This document shows positions 36,524 through 45,283 of a DNA stretch of 64,000 nt, piece by piece. Position 1 is the first letter of the stretch, and each line of letters opens with the position of its first letter. The position numbers were made by a program, and so were the translations under genes. Below the pieces are notes generated by a model. That model searched no databases, had not been told where the DNA came from, and saw nothing but the letters and a program-made list of their open reading frames with translations. Source of the DNA: Roseovarius sp. ZX-A-9 (GTDB lineage: Bacteria > Pseudomonadota > Alphaproteobacteria > Rhodobacterales > Rhodobacteraceae); contig NZ_JAPWHW010000002.1 in the NCBI RefSeq assembly GCF_028369135.1, positions 124,001 to 188,000 on the forward strand. Direction: 5' to 3'.

Positions 36524-36901
36524 TCATTTCACCTGAACCTGAGGAGAAGCGCCGTTCTCGAAGAGGCCGTTCTCCGGCGGCTGGGCGGTGCCGGCCGGCG
36601 CTGGATTGCGGGCGCCGCCGCGATCGTCGTCGTCCTCATATTCCATCTCGATAACCTGCAACGTCGCCGGATCGAGTTTCACCTCGATCTCCCGGCCACT
36701 GCTGTCGCGGCCCTCGATCTCGTAGCAGCCATCGTCGATCTCGAAGTCACGCACGCTCCAGCCGTTCTGCTCGGCCACCTGCATTGCGGCCTCCCGAGGC
36801 TGCCACTGGCTGCGGGGCACGGAGCAATCGTCGTCATCGGCGAGCGCTGCGCCTATGGGCAGAAGTGCAGCCAATGCAAATACGGTCAGGGTATTGTTCA
36901 T
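36524..36901 (-). CDS. Exported PepSY-domain protein
   Basis: 125 residues with a signal peptide ending ALADDDD and a single PepSY domain (WQPREAAMQVAEQNGW, the DDGCYEIEG block, VKLDPATLQVIEMEYEDDDD). An acidic C-terminal tail follows. It resembles the protein encoded at 37115 but has an extra Pro/Asn-rich extension. The ATG at 36901 is the clear start. A direct-repeat box lies 47 bp upstream, matching the one near the response regulator. It may act as a periplasmic inhibitor, metal binder or sensor partner. Confidence 0.85.
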   Translation of the reverse strand: MNNTLTVFALAALLPIGAALADDDDCSVPRSQWQPREAAMQVAEQNGWSVRDFEIDDGCYEIEGRDSSGREIEVKLDPATLQVIEMEYEDDDDRGGARNPAPAGTAQPPENGLFENGASPQVQVK

Positions 36902-36947
36902 GGCGGGGTCTCCTTTGTGTCTGCTGCGATCAATCTGGAGGGTGGAC

Positions 36948-36964
36948 CTGAGGCTTTCCTGACG
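36948..36964 (-). promoter_or_regulatory. Response-regulator direct-repeat box upstream of first PepSY gene
   Basis: Minus strand: CGTCAG-GAAAG-CCTCAG, two half-sites 11 bp apart, 47 bp before the ATG at 36901. The spacing is typical of OmpR/PmrA-class sites and matches the boxes at 37448 and 37480. Confidence 0.55.
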
Positions 36965-36979
36965 TCGGAGCGAAATTCG

Positions 36980-36996
36980 CTTCAGCTTGCCGTCAG
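36980..36996 (+). promoter_or_regulatory. Additional direct-repeat box
   Basis: CTTCAG-CTTGC-CGTCAG on the plus strand, the same 11-bp period and half-site as the box at 37480. It is 79 bp from the PepSY start and in the opposite orientation; it could be an auxiliary site. Confidence 0.4.
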
Positions 36997-37114
36997 AAAT
37001 GAGAAGGCCCCGCCGGTGAGAGCGGGGCCAGGCCAAGACCGAGGGGCGATCAGCCCACAAAATCCGGGAGGTCAGACGATTTCGCCGGGACCGGGCGCAC
37101 TCTGAGCGTGCGCT

Positions 37115-37396
37115 TCAGTCATCGTCGTCGTCCTCATATTCGAACTCGATCACTTCAAGCGTTGCCGGATGGACCGTGACCTCGATCCGGCGCCCCTCGG
37201 CGTCGCGACCCTCGATTTCATAGCAACCGTCGTCGATCTTGATGCGGCGCACCGTCCAGCCGTTCTCTTCGGCCAGGCTGGCCACGGCATCGCGCGGCTG
37301 CCAATCGGCCATCGGCACGAAGCAGTCGTCATCCGCCAGTGCGACCCCGGCGGGAAAGGCCGCGAGAAAACCAAGAATTGTCAATGTCTTCCTCAT
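37115..37396 (-). CDS. Exported PepSY-domain protein
   Basis: 93 residues with a signal peptide (MRKTLTILGFLAAFPAGVAL, then ADDD) and a PepSY domain ending VHPATLEVIEFEYEDDDDD. Short secreted PepSY proteins are often regulated by a neighbouring QseBC/PmrAB-like two-component system, as suggested here by the adjacent divergent regulator gene and the box 52 bp upstream. It is similar to the protein encoded at 36524 and is probably a tandem duplicate. Confidence 0.85.
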   Translation of the reverse strand: MRKTLTILGFLAAFPAGVALADDDCFVPMADWQPRDAVASLAEENGWTVRRIKIDDGCYEIEGRDAEGRRIEVTVHPATLEVIEFEYEDDDDD

Positions 37397-37447
37397 GAGT
37401 CAAACTCCCCTATGCGGCCATCTTGATGAAATTTATGCGCGCCGAAG

Positions 37448-37464
37448 CTGACGGCAACCTGAAG
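37448..37464 (-). promoter_or_regulatory. Response-regulator box upstream of second PepSY gene
   Basis: On the minus strand, CTTCAG-GTTGC-CGTCAG, half-sites 11 bp apart, 52 bp before the ATG at 37396. Confidence 0.6.
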
Positions 37465-37479
37465 GGGTCGAACCACCCG

Positions 37480-37496
37480 CTTCAGCTTCGTGTCAG
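37480..37496 (+). promoter_or_regulatory. Response-regulator box upstream of the response-regulator gene
   Basis: CTTCAG-CTTCG-TGTCAG, half-sites 11 bp apart, 45 bp before the ATG at 37541. It suggests autoregulation of the two-component operon. Confidence 0.6.
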
Positions 37497-37540
37497 CCAG
37501 ACGGATCATGGAGGGCCATCAAGAAAGGACAGGGACGACC

Positions 37541-38200
37541 ATGCGCATTCTGCTGATCGAGGACGATACAACTCTCGGCGCCGCCGTGCGCGACCAGATC
37601 GCGGCCGACGGCCAGTCCGTGGACTGGGTCACGCGACTCGACGCTGCGGGCGACGCTCTGCGCACCACCTCTTACGACCTGATCCTGCTCGACCTCATGC
37701 TGCCAGATGGGCGCGGCATCAGTTTCCTCAAAACCCTGCGCGCACAGGGCGACGTGACGCCGGTGATCATCCTGACCGCGCTCGACCAGATCTCGGACCG
37801 GATCGAAGGTCTGAACGCCGGTGCAGACGACTACCTCGTGAAGCCCTTCGACCTTGCTGAGCTGTCCGCCCGGATCGGCTCGGTCGCTCGGCGCTATAGC
37901 GGCAACCCGAACCCTATCGTTACCCATGGCGCGCTGGAGGTCGATCTGGCCGCGCGCAGCATCCTCCGCGACGGCAAGCCCGTCCACCTGACCGCACGGG
38001 AATGGGCTTTGTTCGAGGCCTTCCTAGCCCGCCCCGGCCAGCTTCTGTCCAAGGCGCAACTGGAGGAGAAGCTCTATGCCTTTGACGCCGAAGTGGAGAG
38101 CAACACGATCGAGGTCCATGTCAGCCGGTTGCGCAAGAAGCTCGGCAGCGCGGTGATCGAGACCGAGCGCGGCATGGGTTACAGGCTGGGCAAACCATGA
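37541..38200 (+). CDS. OmpR-family response regulator (QseB/PmrA-like)
   Basis: 219 residues. The receiver domain has acidic residues at IEDD, the phospho-acceptor Asp51 (LILLDLMLPDG), Thr in ILTALD and Lys in YLVKPFD. A C-terminal winged helix follows (TAREWALFEAFLARPGQLLS, then VESNTIEVHVSRLRKKLG). The ATG at 37541 is preferred to longer upstream options. Its stop overlaps the kinase start (ATGA). It is divergent from the PepSY gene and probably binds the repeated boxes in this interval. Confidence 0.9.
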   Translation: MRILLIEDDTTLGAAVRDQIAADGQSVDWVTRLDAAGDALRTTSYDLILLDLMLPDGRGISFLKTLRAQGDVTPVIILTALDQISDRIEGLNAGADDYLVKPFDLAELSARIGSVARRYSGNPNPIVTHGALEVDLAARSILRDGKPVHLTAREWALFEAFLARPGQLLSKAQLEEKLYAFDAEVESNTIEVHVSRLRKKLGSAVIETERGMGYRLGKP

Positions 38201-39564
38201 GCCTGCCGCGCAGCCTTCAGGCGCGGCTCGGTCTGTCGCTGGGCCTCGTGCTGACAATCCTGTGGCTGCTGGCTGCGACGGTAACGTCCCTAATCGTCCG
38301 CGGCGAAATCGACGAGGTCTTCGACAGCGCCCTGCGCGAGACCGCGGAGCGCATCCTGCCGCTGGCTGTGACCGATATCATCGGACGCGAAGACCAGGGC
38401 GTGACGCAGCGGCTCGCCCCGGTCCGGGAGCACGACGAATTCTTCACCTATCTCGTCCGCGATTCCGAGGGGCGCATCCTGCTGCAATCCCACGCGGCGG
38501 ACCCAACCGTGTTCCCCCCCTATCAGGGCCAAGGATTCACCCAGACAGCGACCTACCGTCTCTATAGCGACGCGGTGCTTGAGGGGACGATCCGCATCAC
38601 GGTGGCCGAACCGCTGGCGCATCGCGAGGCGGTCGCGCGAGAAATTCAGATGGGCCTCAGCCTGCCGCTGCTGATCGTGCTGCCGGTCGCACTTGTAGCC
38701 ATCATCCTGGCCGTCCGATTCAGCCTCGCCCCCCTACGCCGCTTCCGCGCGCAGCTCGAGTCGCGCGGCGCCCGTGACCTGTCCGAGGTGCCCGCGAACG
38801 ACCTGCCGGCAGAGATCGGCCCGCTGGCCGCGACCCTCAACAGCCTTCTGGCCAGATTGCGCGAAGCTTTCGAAGCCGAGCGCAGCTTTGCGGCGAACGC
38901 GGCCCATGAACTTCGGACACCGCTGGCGGGCGCCATTGCGCAGGCGCAGCGGATCCGGTCAGAGACCTGTGACCCGGCCACTGACGCACGCGCTGCAGAG
39001 ATCGAAGCGACGCTCAAGCGGCTGACGCGGCTTTCCGAGCGCCTCATGCAGCTCGCTCGGGCGGAGGGCGGGCGATTGAGGCAGGACCAAAGCTCGGACC
39101 TGAGAGCCGTCGCGCGTGTCATCGTGGACGATATCGGGCGCGCGGGCGCGCCGGGGCGGATCACGTTGACCTTGCCGGAGACGGCCCTCATGTCGGACAT
39201 TGATCCCGACGCCTTCGGAATCCTCTTGCGAAACCTCGTTGAAAACGCCCTCCGTCACGGGGCGAAGGATGCTCCGGTCAAAGTGACCCTGACGGAAGAA
39301 GGGCACCTGATCGTAGCGAACGACGGTCCCGTCCTGCCGCGCGACACTCTTGACCGCCTGACCGCCCGTTTCGTGCGCGCAAGTGCAAGCCCCGATGGCA
39401 GCGGGCTTGGCCTCGCCATCGCCGCCGCCATCGCGGACCGGATCGGAAGCACGCTCCTTCTGGAGTCACCGCGTCCGGGTGGGTCTTCCGGTTTCCAGGC
39501 TTCCGTCAGGTTGCCGACAGACGTTCCGGACACATTCGCACGAGGCCCGATACGAAGGGCGTAA
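38197..39564 (+). CDS. Sensor histidine kinase (QseC/PmrB-like)
   Basis: 455 residues. Two membrane segments (about 15-38 and 148-170) flank a periplasmic sensor, followed by a HAMP-like linker, the H-box NAAHELRTPLAGAIAQ, the N-box LRNLVENALRHGA and the G-box DGSGLGLAIAAAI. It should phosphorylate the regulator encoded just upstream. The signal may be metal, redox or envelope stress, given the neighbouring electron-transfer genes, but this is inferred. Confidence 0.9.
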   Translation: MSLPRSLQARLGLSLGLVLTILWLLAATVTSLIVRGEIDEVFDSALRETAERILPLAVTDIIGREDQGVTQRLAPVREHDEFFTYLVRDSEGRILLQSHAADPTVFPPYQGQGFTQTATYRLYSDAVLEGTIRITVAEPLAHREAVAREIQMGLSLPLLIVLPVALVAIILAVRFSLAPLRRFRAQLESRGARDLSEVPANDLPAEIGPLAATLNSLLARLREAFEAERSFAANAAHELRTPLAGAIAQAQRIRSETCDPATDARAAEIEATLKRLTRLSERLMQLARAEGGRLRQDQSSDLRAVARVIVDDIGRAGAPGRITLTLPETALMSDIDPDAFGILLRNLVENALRHGAKDAPVKVTLTEEGHLIVANDGPVLPRDTLDRLTARFVRASASPDGSGLGLAIAAAIADRIGSTLLLESPRPGGSSGFQASVRLPTDVPDTFARGPIRRA

Positions 39565-39847
39565 CAAGTGGGAAACCATGGGCCGCTTCGCACCTGATCT
39601 TGAAATGCCGCCTTTGCGTAGCCGGTCAACCAACGCACCCCGATCACGAGGACGGCGAGCCGCTCCAGCGTAATGCGGCATCGAACTTTTCCGTGGTGTC
39701 GTGACAGCCGGCTAGACAACCTGCGGCCTCTCCTCCGCAACGGATCGGCAACAGGGACATAACGACGTTAACGGAAATAGTGTCGTAACGCAGGGTGGCT
39801 GCGTCAGGGCGACTGCGACACCTAGCCGCCCGGCGTCTTCAGCGGCA
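39565..39847. other. Gap without recognised gene
   Basis: No convincing coding frame, RNA or repeat between the kinase stop and the small thioredoxin-like gene. Confidence 0.5.
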
Positions 39848-40084
39848 TCACGCTCGGAGCCATCCTTCGAGTTTGGCCGTATCCGGCAAGCCGCCGGTAT
39901 GGACGAGCTTGCCATCAACCGAAATGCCCGGCGTGGACATGACGCCCGCCAAGGCGATGGATTTCGCGTCGCTGATCTTCACGACTTCGACCTCGATACC
40001 GAGGCGGGATGCCGCGTCCTTGACCATGGTTTCTGTCGCTTCGCAGCGTTTGCAGCCGGGACCGTAGATATTGACGGTTTTCAT
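39848..40084 (-). CDS. Small thioredoxin-fold protein (redox-active disulfide protein type)
   Basis: 78 residues with the active-site sequence GPGCKRCEAT (C-x2-C) and the cis-Pro region MSTPGISVDGK, matching the TM0996/MTH895 mini-thioredoxin class. Members are commonly found next to a DUF318 permease and an ArsR repressor, as here (gap 42 bp). It probably handles thiol chemistry for the permease. The substrate is unknown. Confidence 0.87.
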   Translation of the reverse strand: MKTVNIYGPGCKRCEATETMVKDAASRLGIEVEVVKISDAKSIALAGVMSTPGISVDGKLVHTGGLPDTAKLEGWLRA

Positions 40085-40126
40085 GTGTGTATCCTTTCAG
40101 AGAATAGCATCGCCCCGGAGCTTCCC

Positions 40127-41185
40127 TCACATCAGGACATTAAAGAGAAATCCGGTGGCGAGGATTCCCGCAGCGACGACGGCGATGAAAATTGCGATCA
40201 GTTGAAGTTTCAGAACCTGTTTGAGGATGATCATCTCAGGCAAGCTCAAGGCGATGACCGACATCATGAAGGCCAGCGTCGTGCCAAGGGCCGCACCCTT
40301 GCCCAGAAGCGCCTCGACAATCGGGATAACGCCAGCCGCATTGGTGTACATCGGCACGCCCACTACGACGGCGGCGGGAACCGACCACCAGGCCTCGCCG
40401 CCCATGATCCGCAGCATCATCTCTTCGGGGACATAACCGTGGATCGCCGCGCCGATGCCGATGCCGACCAGCACCCAGATCCAGACCTTGCCGACGATCT
40501 CGCGCACCTGCTCGACGCCGATCTTCAGCCGGTCGACAAGCGTCAACTGCTCTTGCGGCAGATCGCCCACCGGGCCCGCATTCAGTTCGCGCACCCAATC
40601 CTGCAGGTAGCGCTCCAGCCCCATGCGCCCGAGGACAAACCCCGCCACGGTGGCAATTGTGAACCCGAATACAAGATAGATCGTGGCGATCTCCCAGCCC
40701 ACCAGACCGTAGAGGAGCCCGAGGCCCACCGGCCCAACCATCGGACCCGCGATCAGGAAAGAGAAGGTGACACCCAGAGGTATGCCCGCCGAGACGAAGC
40801 CGATGAAGAGCGGAACCGAGGAGCAGGAGCAGAACGGCGTCAGAACGCCCAGAAGCGAGGCAAGTGGATAGCCCCAGACCTGCCGCTTGCCCGCCAGAAT
40901 CGCGCGGGTCTTTTCCGGGCTGAACCAACTGCGCAACACGCCTGTGACGAAGACGATGCCGGTCAGGAGCAACAGCACCTTGGGCACATCATAGACGAAG
41001 AAGGCGATGGCCTCACCGCTGTGGCTGTTGCGGGCCACCGGGAACAGCGCCGTCACCCATTCCGAAATCGGGATCAGCCGACCGTAAAGCAGATACAGGA
41101 CCACGCCCACAACAGGCACGCCCACATACCAAAGCCAGTCGGGCGCACCGCGATGCGGGGCGGAGTCATGTGTTTCGGCGGTCAT
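40127..41185 (-). CDS. DUF318/ArsP-like permease
   Basis: 352 residues with about eight membrane segments and the family motif LTPFCSCSSVPLFIGFVSAG, with a Cys pair (PFCSCS) that may bind metalloid or thiol. The second half repeats the pattern (ANAAGVIPI-like segment). ArsP proteins of this family export trivalent organoarsenicals; other members are uncharacterised. It overlaps the ArsR gene by four bases, so its expression is probably derepressed by metalloid binding. Confidence 0.87.
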   Translation of the reverse strand: MTAETHDSAPHRGAPDWLWYVGVPVVGVVLYLLYGRLIPISEWVTALFPVARNSHSGEAIAFFVYDVPKVLLLLTGIVFVTGVLRSWFSPEKTRAILAGKRQVWGYPLASLLGVLTPFCSCSSVPLFIGFVSAGIPLGVTFSFLIAGPMVGPVGLGLLYGLVGWEIATIYLVFGFTIATVAGFVLGRMGLERYLQDWVRELNAGPVGDLPQEQLTLVDRLKIGVEQVREIVGKVWIWVLVGIGIGAAIHGYVPEEMMLRIMGGEAWWSVPAAVVVGVPMYTNAAGVIPIVEALLGKGAALGTTLAFMMSVIALSLPEMIILKQVLKLQLIAIFIAVVAAGILATGFLFNVLM

Positions 41186-41469
41186 GCGACCTTCCTTTCA
41201 AGATTGAACTCTGCAGCCAGCACAGCGTCGATCACTACCGTGAATTCCGACGCGAGGTCGGGGTTCCGGCGATAGCGCACCCATTGCGCATCGCGCCTGT
41301 CCAGCACGAGGCCGACCTCACGCAGCACCTTCATGTGCCGCGACATCCGGCTTTGGCTCACGTCGAGCCTTACCATCAATTCACAGACACAATGCTCATC
41401 CCCATCCCAGAGAAGCGCGAGCGCAGCTCGGCGAGTCGGGTCGCAAATGGCGGTAAGTACATCCTGCAT
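41182..41469 (-). CDS. ArsR-family repressor
   Basis: 95 residues. A winged helix-turn-helix follows the Cys motif EHCVCELMVRL (the ArsR type CVCEL metal site). The helix DVSQSRMSRHMKVLREVGLV contacts DNA. It leads the permease and mini-thioredoxin operon and should release DNA on binding arsenite or antimonite. Confidence 0.9.
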   Translation of the reverse strand: MQDVLTAICDPTRRAALALLWDGDEHCVCELMVRLDVSQSRMSRHMKVLREVGLVLDRRDAQWVRYRRNPDLASEFTVVIDAVLAAEFNLERKVA

Positions 41470-41945
41470 GGTCGAATGATTATGCGCCGCAGCGCATATG
41501 CGCCTTGATCCATATCAACCGCTGCCAGGGTCGGGGGAATACAGCCGCTCTTCCCCGCTCATGGCTTGCAAGCAAACCACTGCCGGTCAGCGGGATGCAA
41601 TGGCCGCAATCGCGCCCGCCTGCGTTTCGTATGAGCCTTGATGCTCAAACACCATGCGGACCGCACGCGCGCGGACCTCTGGCGATTAGCGATTTGCCAT
41701 TTTGCTTTTCGTCATAACCATCATCCTTAGTTAAGTTGATGGTCTCCGGCAAACCCGGGGCGATTCAGACGGCCCTTACGCCCGAAATTCAAACCCTATG
41801 CCGAGTTGAACGCCTGGCTTGAAGACCGGTGCCTGGCCTACGGCTCGCCGCATATCACCTTGTCGTATGCGTCGAACATCGTCGCTGGCCTGATATCCTT
41901 GAAGCGTGGCTGGTGGGTAGCGCCCTATTTTGTGAAGCGCGGCAG
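41470..41945. other. Gene-poor stretch with IS21 transposase fragment
   Basis: Plus-strand codons at 41785-41844 read KFKPYAELNAWLEDRCLAYG, which is the conserved block near the end of IS21-family IstA transposases. Both ends are broken and no terminal repeats were seen. After it the same frame continues as SPHITLSYASNIVAGLISLK and more, not recognised. No intact gene is present in this gap. Confidence 0.55.
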
Positions 41946-43454
41946 CTATACTTCAATCGAATTTGATGATGCGTGAATTTCGAGAACGCCTAGTCCGACC
42001 GGGTTTTCTACAAACGGCCAAAGCTCCGCCCCGCCGCGACGAAACTCGAAATTGTGGAAGTCAGGCGAGGCGCCACCGGGCGTCGCCACCTGGATCACGC
42101 GCACGGCGATCGCGCGGAACGGGGCATAGAAGTGAAAGGTGGACTTCACCGCGACCACGCGCTTCTCGGCCAGGCGGATGCCCATCTGCTCGAAGGCCTC
42201 GGGATGATAGACCTGCGTGCGCAGATCGTTGACCAATAGGTCTGTATCCGTGCCGATACGTAGCCACACCATACATCCTAGCGGCTCGAGACCTGGGCCA
42301 AGATGCTGTCCCAACCCGGATGCGATGCGCATGACCCGCGCCTCAATGTCGATAGGATCGCCTGAAAAAGCGCTGGTCTTGCCGCCCACGCGCAGCGACA
42401 GAGTCGCGCCCTCGCCGGCATCGCAACAGATGCGCACAACGATCGGATCCCAGATCAGACCGAGCGCGACGCCCGGCAGCTTGCGGCTCAGGATCTCGCG
42501 TAGCATGAAAGTCGCGTCACCTGGCGCACCGGCGCCCGAATTGTCGCCCATGTCGGCAAGCACAACCGGCTGCGGGGCCTCCTCGTCCTGTGCCATGTCG
42601 AGGGCCTCGCCCAAAGTGGGATACTCTACCGTGAGCACGCGCCGGCGATCATAAAAGCAGCGCCCGAAAGTCTCGGCGGTCGTGTATGCGAGATCCGCAT
42701 CGCCATCTGCGATCACCAGAAACCGAGCGCCCAGATCGGCCACGTCGGCCCAAGCGAACCCATGCGACAGAGACACCGATAGGATACCGGGTCGTGACTC
42801 CAATTCGTGCATTTCGCGCACGATGCGTGCCATTTCGCCCTCCTTGGTCATGTAAAGGCCCAGCATCCGGCAATCGAAGACTCTCATGACCGGGTCGATT
42901 TCACCCAGCACCATGCGCCGCGCCATGTCGAAAAGCTCTTCGGCACGCGGGGTGGCGTCGTCGTGAGGATACTCCTTGAAGGTAATGACCAAATCCGCAG
43001 CCTCGCACATCTGCGCCGTCAAGTGGCAATGCAGATCGAGCGCGACACCGATCACCGCATCCGGGCAGCGTGCGCGCACAGCGGCGAGGATATTCCCCTC
43101 GCAATCTTCGGTGCCCTCGGCCACCATCGCTCCATGGAGTTGCAACAGGACAATATCCGCGCCGCCAACCGCTTCCAGATCAGACAGGATTTCTTCGCGC
43201 AGAGCGTCAAAAGTGGGCGCGGTAGTCAGGCCCGCTGGTTCGGCAATCGCGGCGAGGCTTTCGGTCACCTGCCACCCCTCGGCCAGGGCCCCTGCCCGCC
43301 AGACATGCAGCGCCTCGGTCATCAGATTGGGCGCCTCCTGCGTTGCAGTGCCGTGGCGCAGGTAGAACTCTTCGAAGCCCGACATCGCGGTCGGCATCGA
43401 GCAAAAGGTGTTCGTTTCGGTTGAGAGGGTCGCCATGAACAGCCGCATCGTCAT
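41946..43454 (-). CDS. M81-family metallopeptidase (microcystinase C/MlrC-like)
   Basis: 502 residues. Zinc-site motifs are LQLHGAMVAEGTEDCEG, ALDLHCHLT and FKEYPHDDA, followed by the C-terminal MlrC domain (DMGDNSGAGAPGD). This family is best known from MlrC, which cleaves linearised microcystin, but most members act on other peptides or cyclic imides. It lies 105 bp downstream of a peptide-type binding-protein gene in the same orientation. Confidence 0.88.
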   Translation of the reverse strand: MTMRLFMATLSTETNTFCSMPTAMSGFEEFYLRHGTATQEAPNLMTEALHVWRAGALAEGWQVTESLAAIAEPAGLTTAPTFDALREEILSDLEAVGGADIVLLQLHGAMVAEGTEDCEGNILAAVRARCPDAVIGVALDLHCHLTAQMCEAADLVITFKEYPHDDATPRAEELFDMARRMVLGEIDPVMRVFDCRMLGLYMTKEGEMARIVREMHELESRPGILSVSLSHGFAWADVADLGARFLVIADGDADLAYTTAETFGRCFYDRRRVLTVEYPTLGEALDMAQDEEAPQPVVLADMGDNSGAGAPGDATFMLREILSRKLPGVALGLIWDPIVVRICCDAGEGATLSLRVGGKTSAFSGDPIDIEARVMRIASGLGQHLGPGLEPLGCMVWLRIGTDTDLLVNDLRTQVYHPEAFEQMGIRLAEKRVVAVKSTFHFYAPFRAIAVRVIQVATPGGASPDFHNFEFRRGGAELWPFVENPVGLGVLEIHASSNSIEV

Positions 43455-43558
43455 TCCCGGGTTGTCTCAGTTTAATGAATAGCCCCAGCCCAAGGAGTGG
43501 GGCCGCGCGAAGGCCCCGGAACGTACTCGGAGCCTTCACTTCGTCATTTTGGCGACGC

Positions 43559-45161
43559 CTAGCTGGCTTTCCACCAGCGTTCCATGAACCTCGCACCGTC
43601 GAGGTCGAGATTGGAAGAGAAGGCTTCTGGAGTGCCCACGCTGTCGGCGGTGACAAAGACGTAGGAAGCGAACATCGGGATCGCCACGCCGCCCTGATTG
43701 GCGGCGATGTCCTGCATTTCAAAATACATTTCCTGGCGCTTTGCCTCGTCCAGTTCCGCGCGTGCCGCGAGAAGAAGCTGGTCGAACGCATCGTGGGACC
43801 AGTAGGATTCATTCCACGCCACGCCCGACTTGTAGGCTAGCGAGAACATCATATCCACAACAGGGCGCCCCGCCATGTAGCTGGCGCAACCACGGGCGCG
43901 AGCGCCACACATCGCTCCAGTAGCCATCGTTTGGCGCACGCTCGACGTCGACAGTAATGCCGCATTGCTTGGCCGAGTTCTGTATCAAGAGGCACGCATC
44001 TACCGCACCCGGAAAAGCTGCATCGGCAGTGGTCAACGGGATTTTCAGGTCACTGATGCCGGCTTTTTCCAAGTAGAACTTTGCCTTGTCCGGATCAAAA
44101 GTCTTCTGCTCCATTTGGTCGTTATAATAACGCTGGTTTGGACCGATCGGATGATCATTGCCAACTGCGCCATAGCCAAAGAGCACCTTTTCGACCATCT
44201 CCTCCCGGTTCATCGCCCATTTCAGCGCTTGGCGCAGGTTGTTGTCGTCAAAGGGCGCTACATTGGTGAGCATCGGGAAAGTATAGTGCTGTGTGCCGGC
44301 CACCGAATGCAGCGTCACACCCGGCTTTCGGGCCATCAGGTTCGCCGTCTTGAGATCGACCTTGTCGATCAAATCGACATCCCCCGATACGGCGGCTGTC
44401 ATTCGCGCGTTGGTGTCGAGCAGCGCGAGAAGGCGCCATTGATCGACATGTGCCACCGCGTCGTTCCAGTGGTTCTCGAAGCGTGAGAGTTCGGCCGAAA
44501 CACCGGGCTTGAAGCTATCGAGACGATAGGGGCCCGTGCCGATCCCTGCCCTCCAGTCGATGCTACCATCGACCGCAGGCATGATCGGGAAGTGATAATC
44601 GCTAAGAATCGCCGGAAAATCTGCGTTGCCACTTGCTAGGGTAAAAACGACGGTGCGAGGGCCATCGGCTCTGATATCGGTCACGTCCGCGACCAGCGGA
44701 GCACCCGCCGAGTCCGAGCTGTCACCCCGATGGTAGTTGATCGATGCGATGACATCATTGGCGGTGACGGAATTCCCATCGTGGAATTCCAACCCCTCGC
44801 GTAGGGTGAACGTCCAGACCGAAGCACCGTTTGATGCTTCCCAGGACTCGGACAGCGACGGGCGCACCGCGCTATCCGCGTCAATCTCAGTCAGGTAGCC
44901 ATGCATTCCATAGGCAAGCGGGATCAGGAAGCCCGCTTCGAAACGGCCGGGATCGAGCGTATCAGTCGTGGCGCCATGACCGAGACCAGCGGTGAGCATT
45001 CCGCCTTTTTGGGGCGTGGCTGCCGCCGCGCGTCCAGCAAGGCCGCTGGCCACCGTAAGGCCGATGCCGGTAGCAAGTGCGCCCCGCATAAATTGGCGGC
45101 GTCCGATCGCTCCTCTGAGGAGTCGCCCTTCAAGCTGCTTGAGATATTCATTCCGGTTCAT
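43559..45161 (-). pseudogene. Family 5 (peptide-type) substrate-binding protein gene broken by a frameshift
   Basis: The first part begins at ATG 45161 after an AGGAGGG ribosome site. It has a twin-arginine-type start (GRRQFMRGALATG) and reads as an SBP_bac_5 protein up to DGYWSDVW near 43895, then goes out of frame and stops at 43809. The true C-terminus (CASYMAGRPVVDMMFSLAYK and beyond, ending RFMERWWKAS) is in another frame down to 43559. The intact relative encoded at 48072 aligns across both parts. An extra base near 43888 explains the break. It may be a true pseudogene or a sequencing error. No permease genes accompany it. Confidence 0.8.
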
Positions 45162-45209
45162 GTCAGGCCCTCCTTGTGATTGGATTTGCCTGAACATCAA
45201 TCGAATCAT

Positions 45210-45248
45210 CGCGTTATACAATTAAGCGACTTTAAGCTATATAACGCG
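45210..45248. promoter_or_regulatory. Inverted repeat in the XRE/binding-protein divergent region
   Basis: CGCGTTATA (45210-45218) and TATAACGCG (45240-45248) form a perfect 9-bp inverted repeat across 21 bp. Inside it TTAAGC occurs twice, 10 bp apart (45222 and 45232). The site lies between the binding-protein start and the XRE start and is a likely operator. Confidence 0.5.
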
Positions 45249-45283
45249 AAGCTAAGCACCTCGGAACACCGACAAACTTCCAT

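Noticed and set aside
39899..41275. 458-codon plus-strand frame
   Set aside because: Antisense to the mini-thioredoxin, permease and ArsR genes; no domain seen.
41785..41844. IS21 fragment as an active element
   Set aside because: Only one short conserved block remains, without terminal repeats or IstB; reported as a remnant only.
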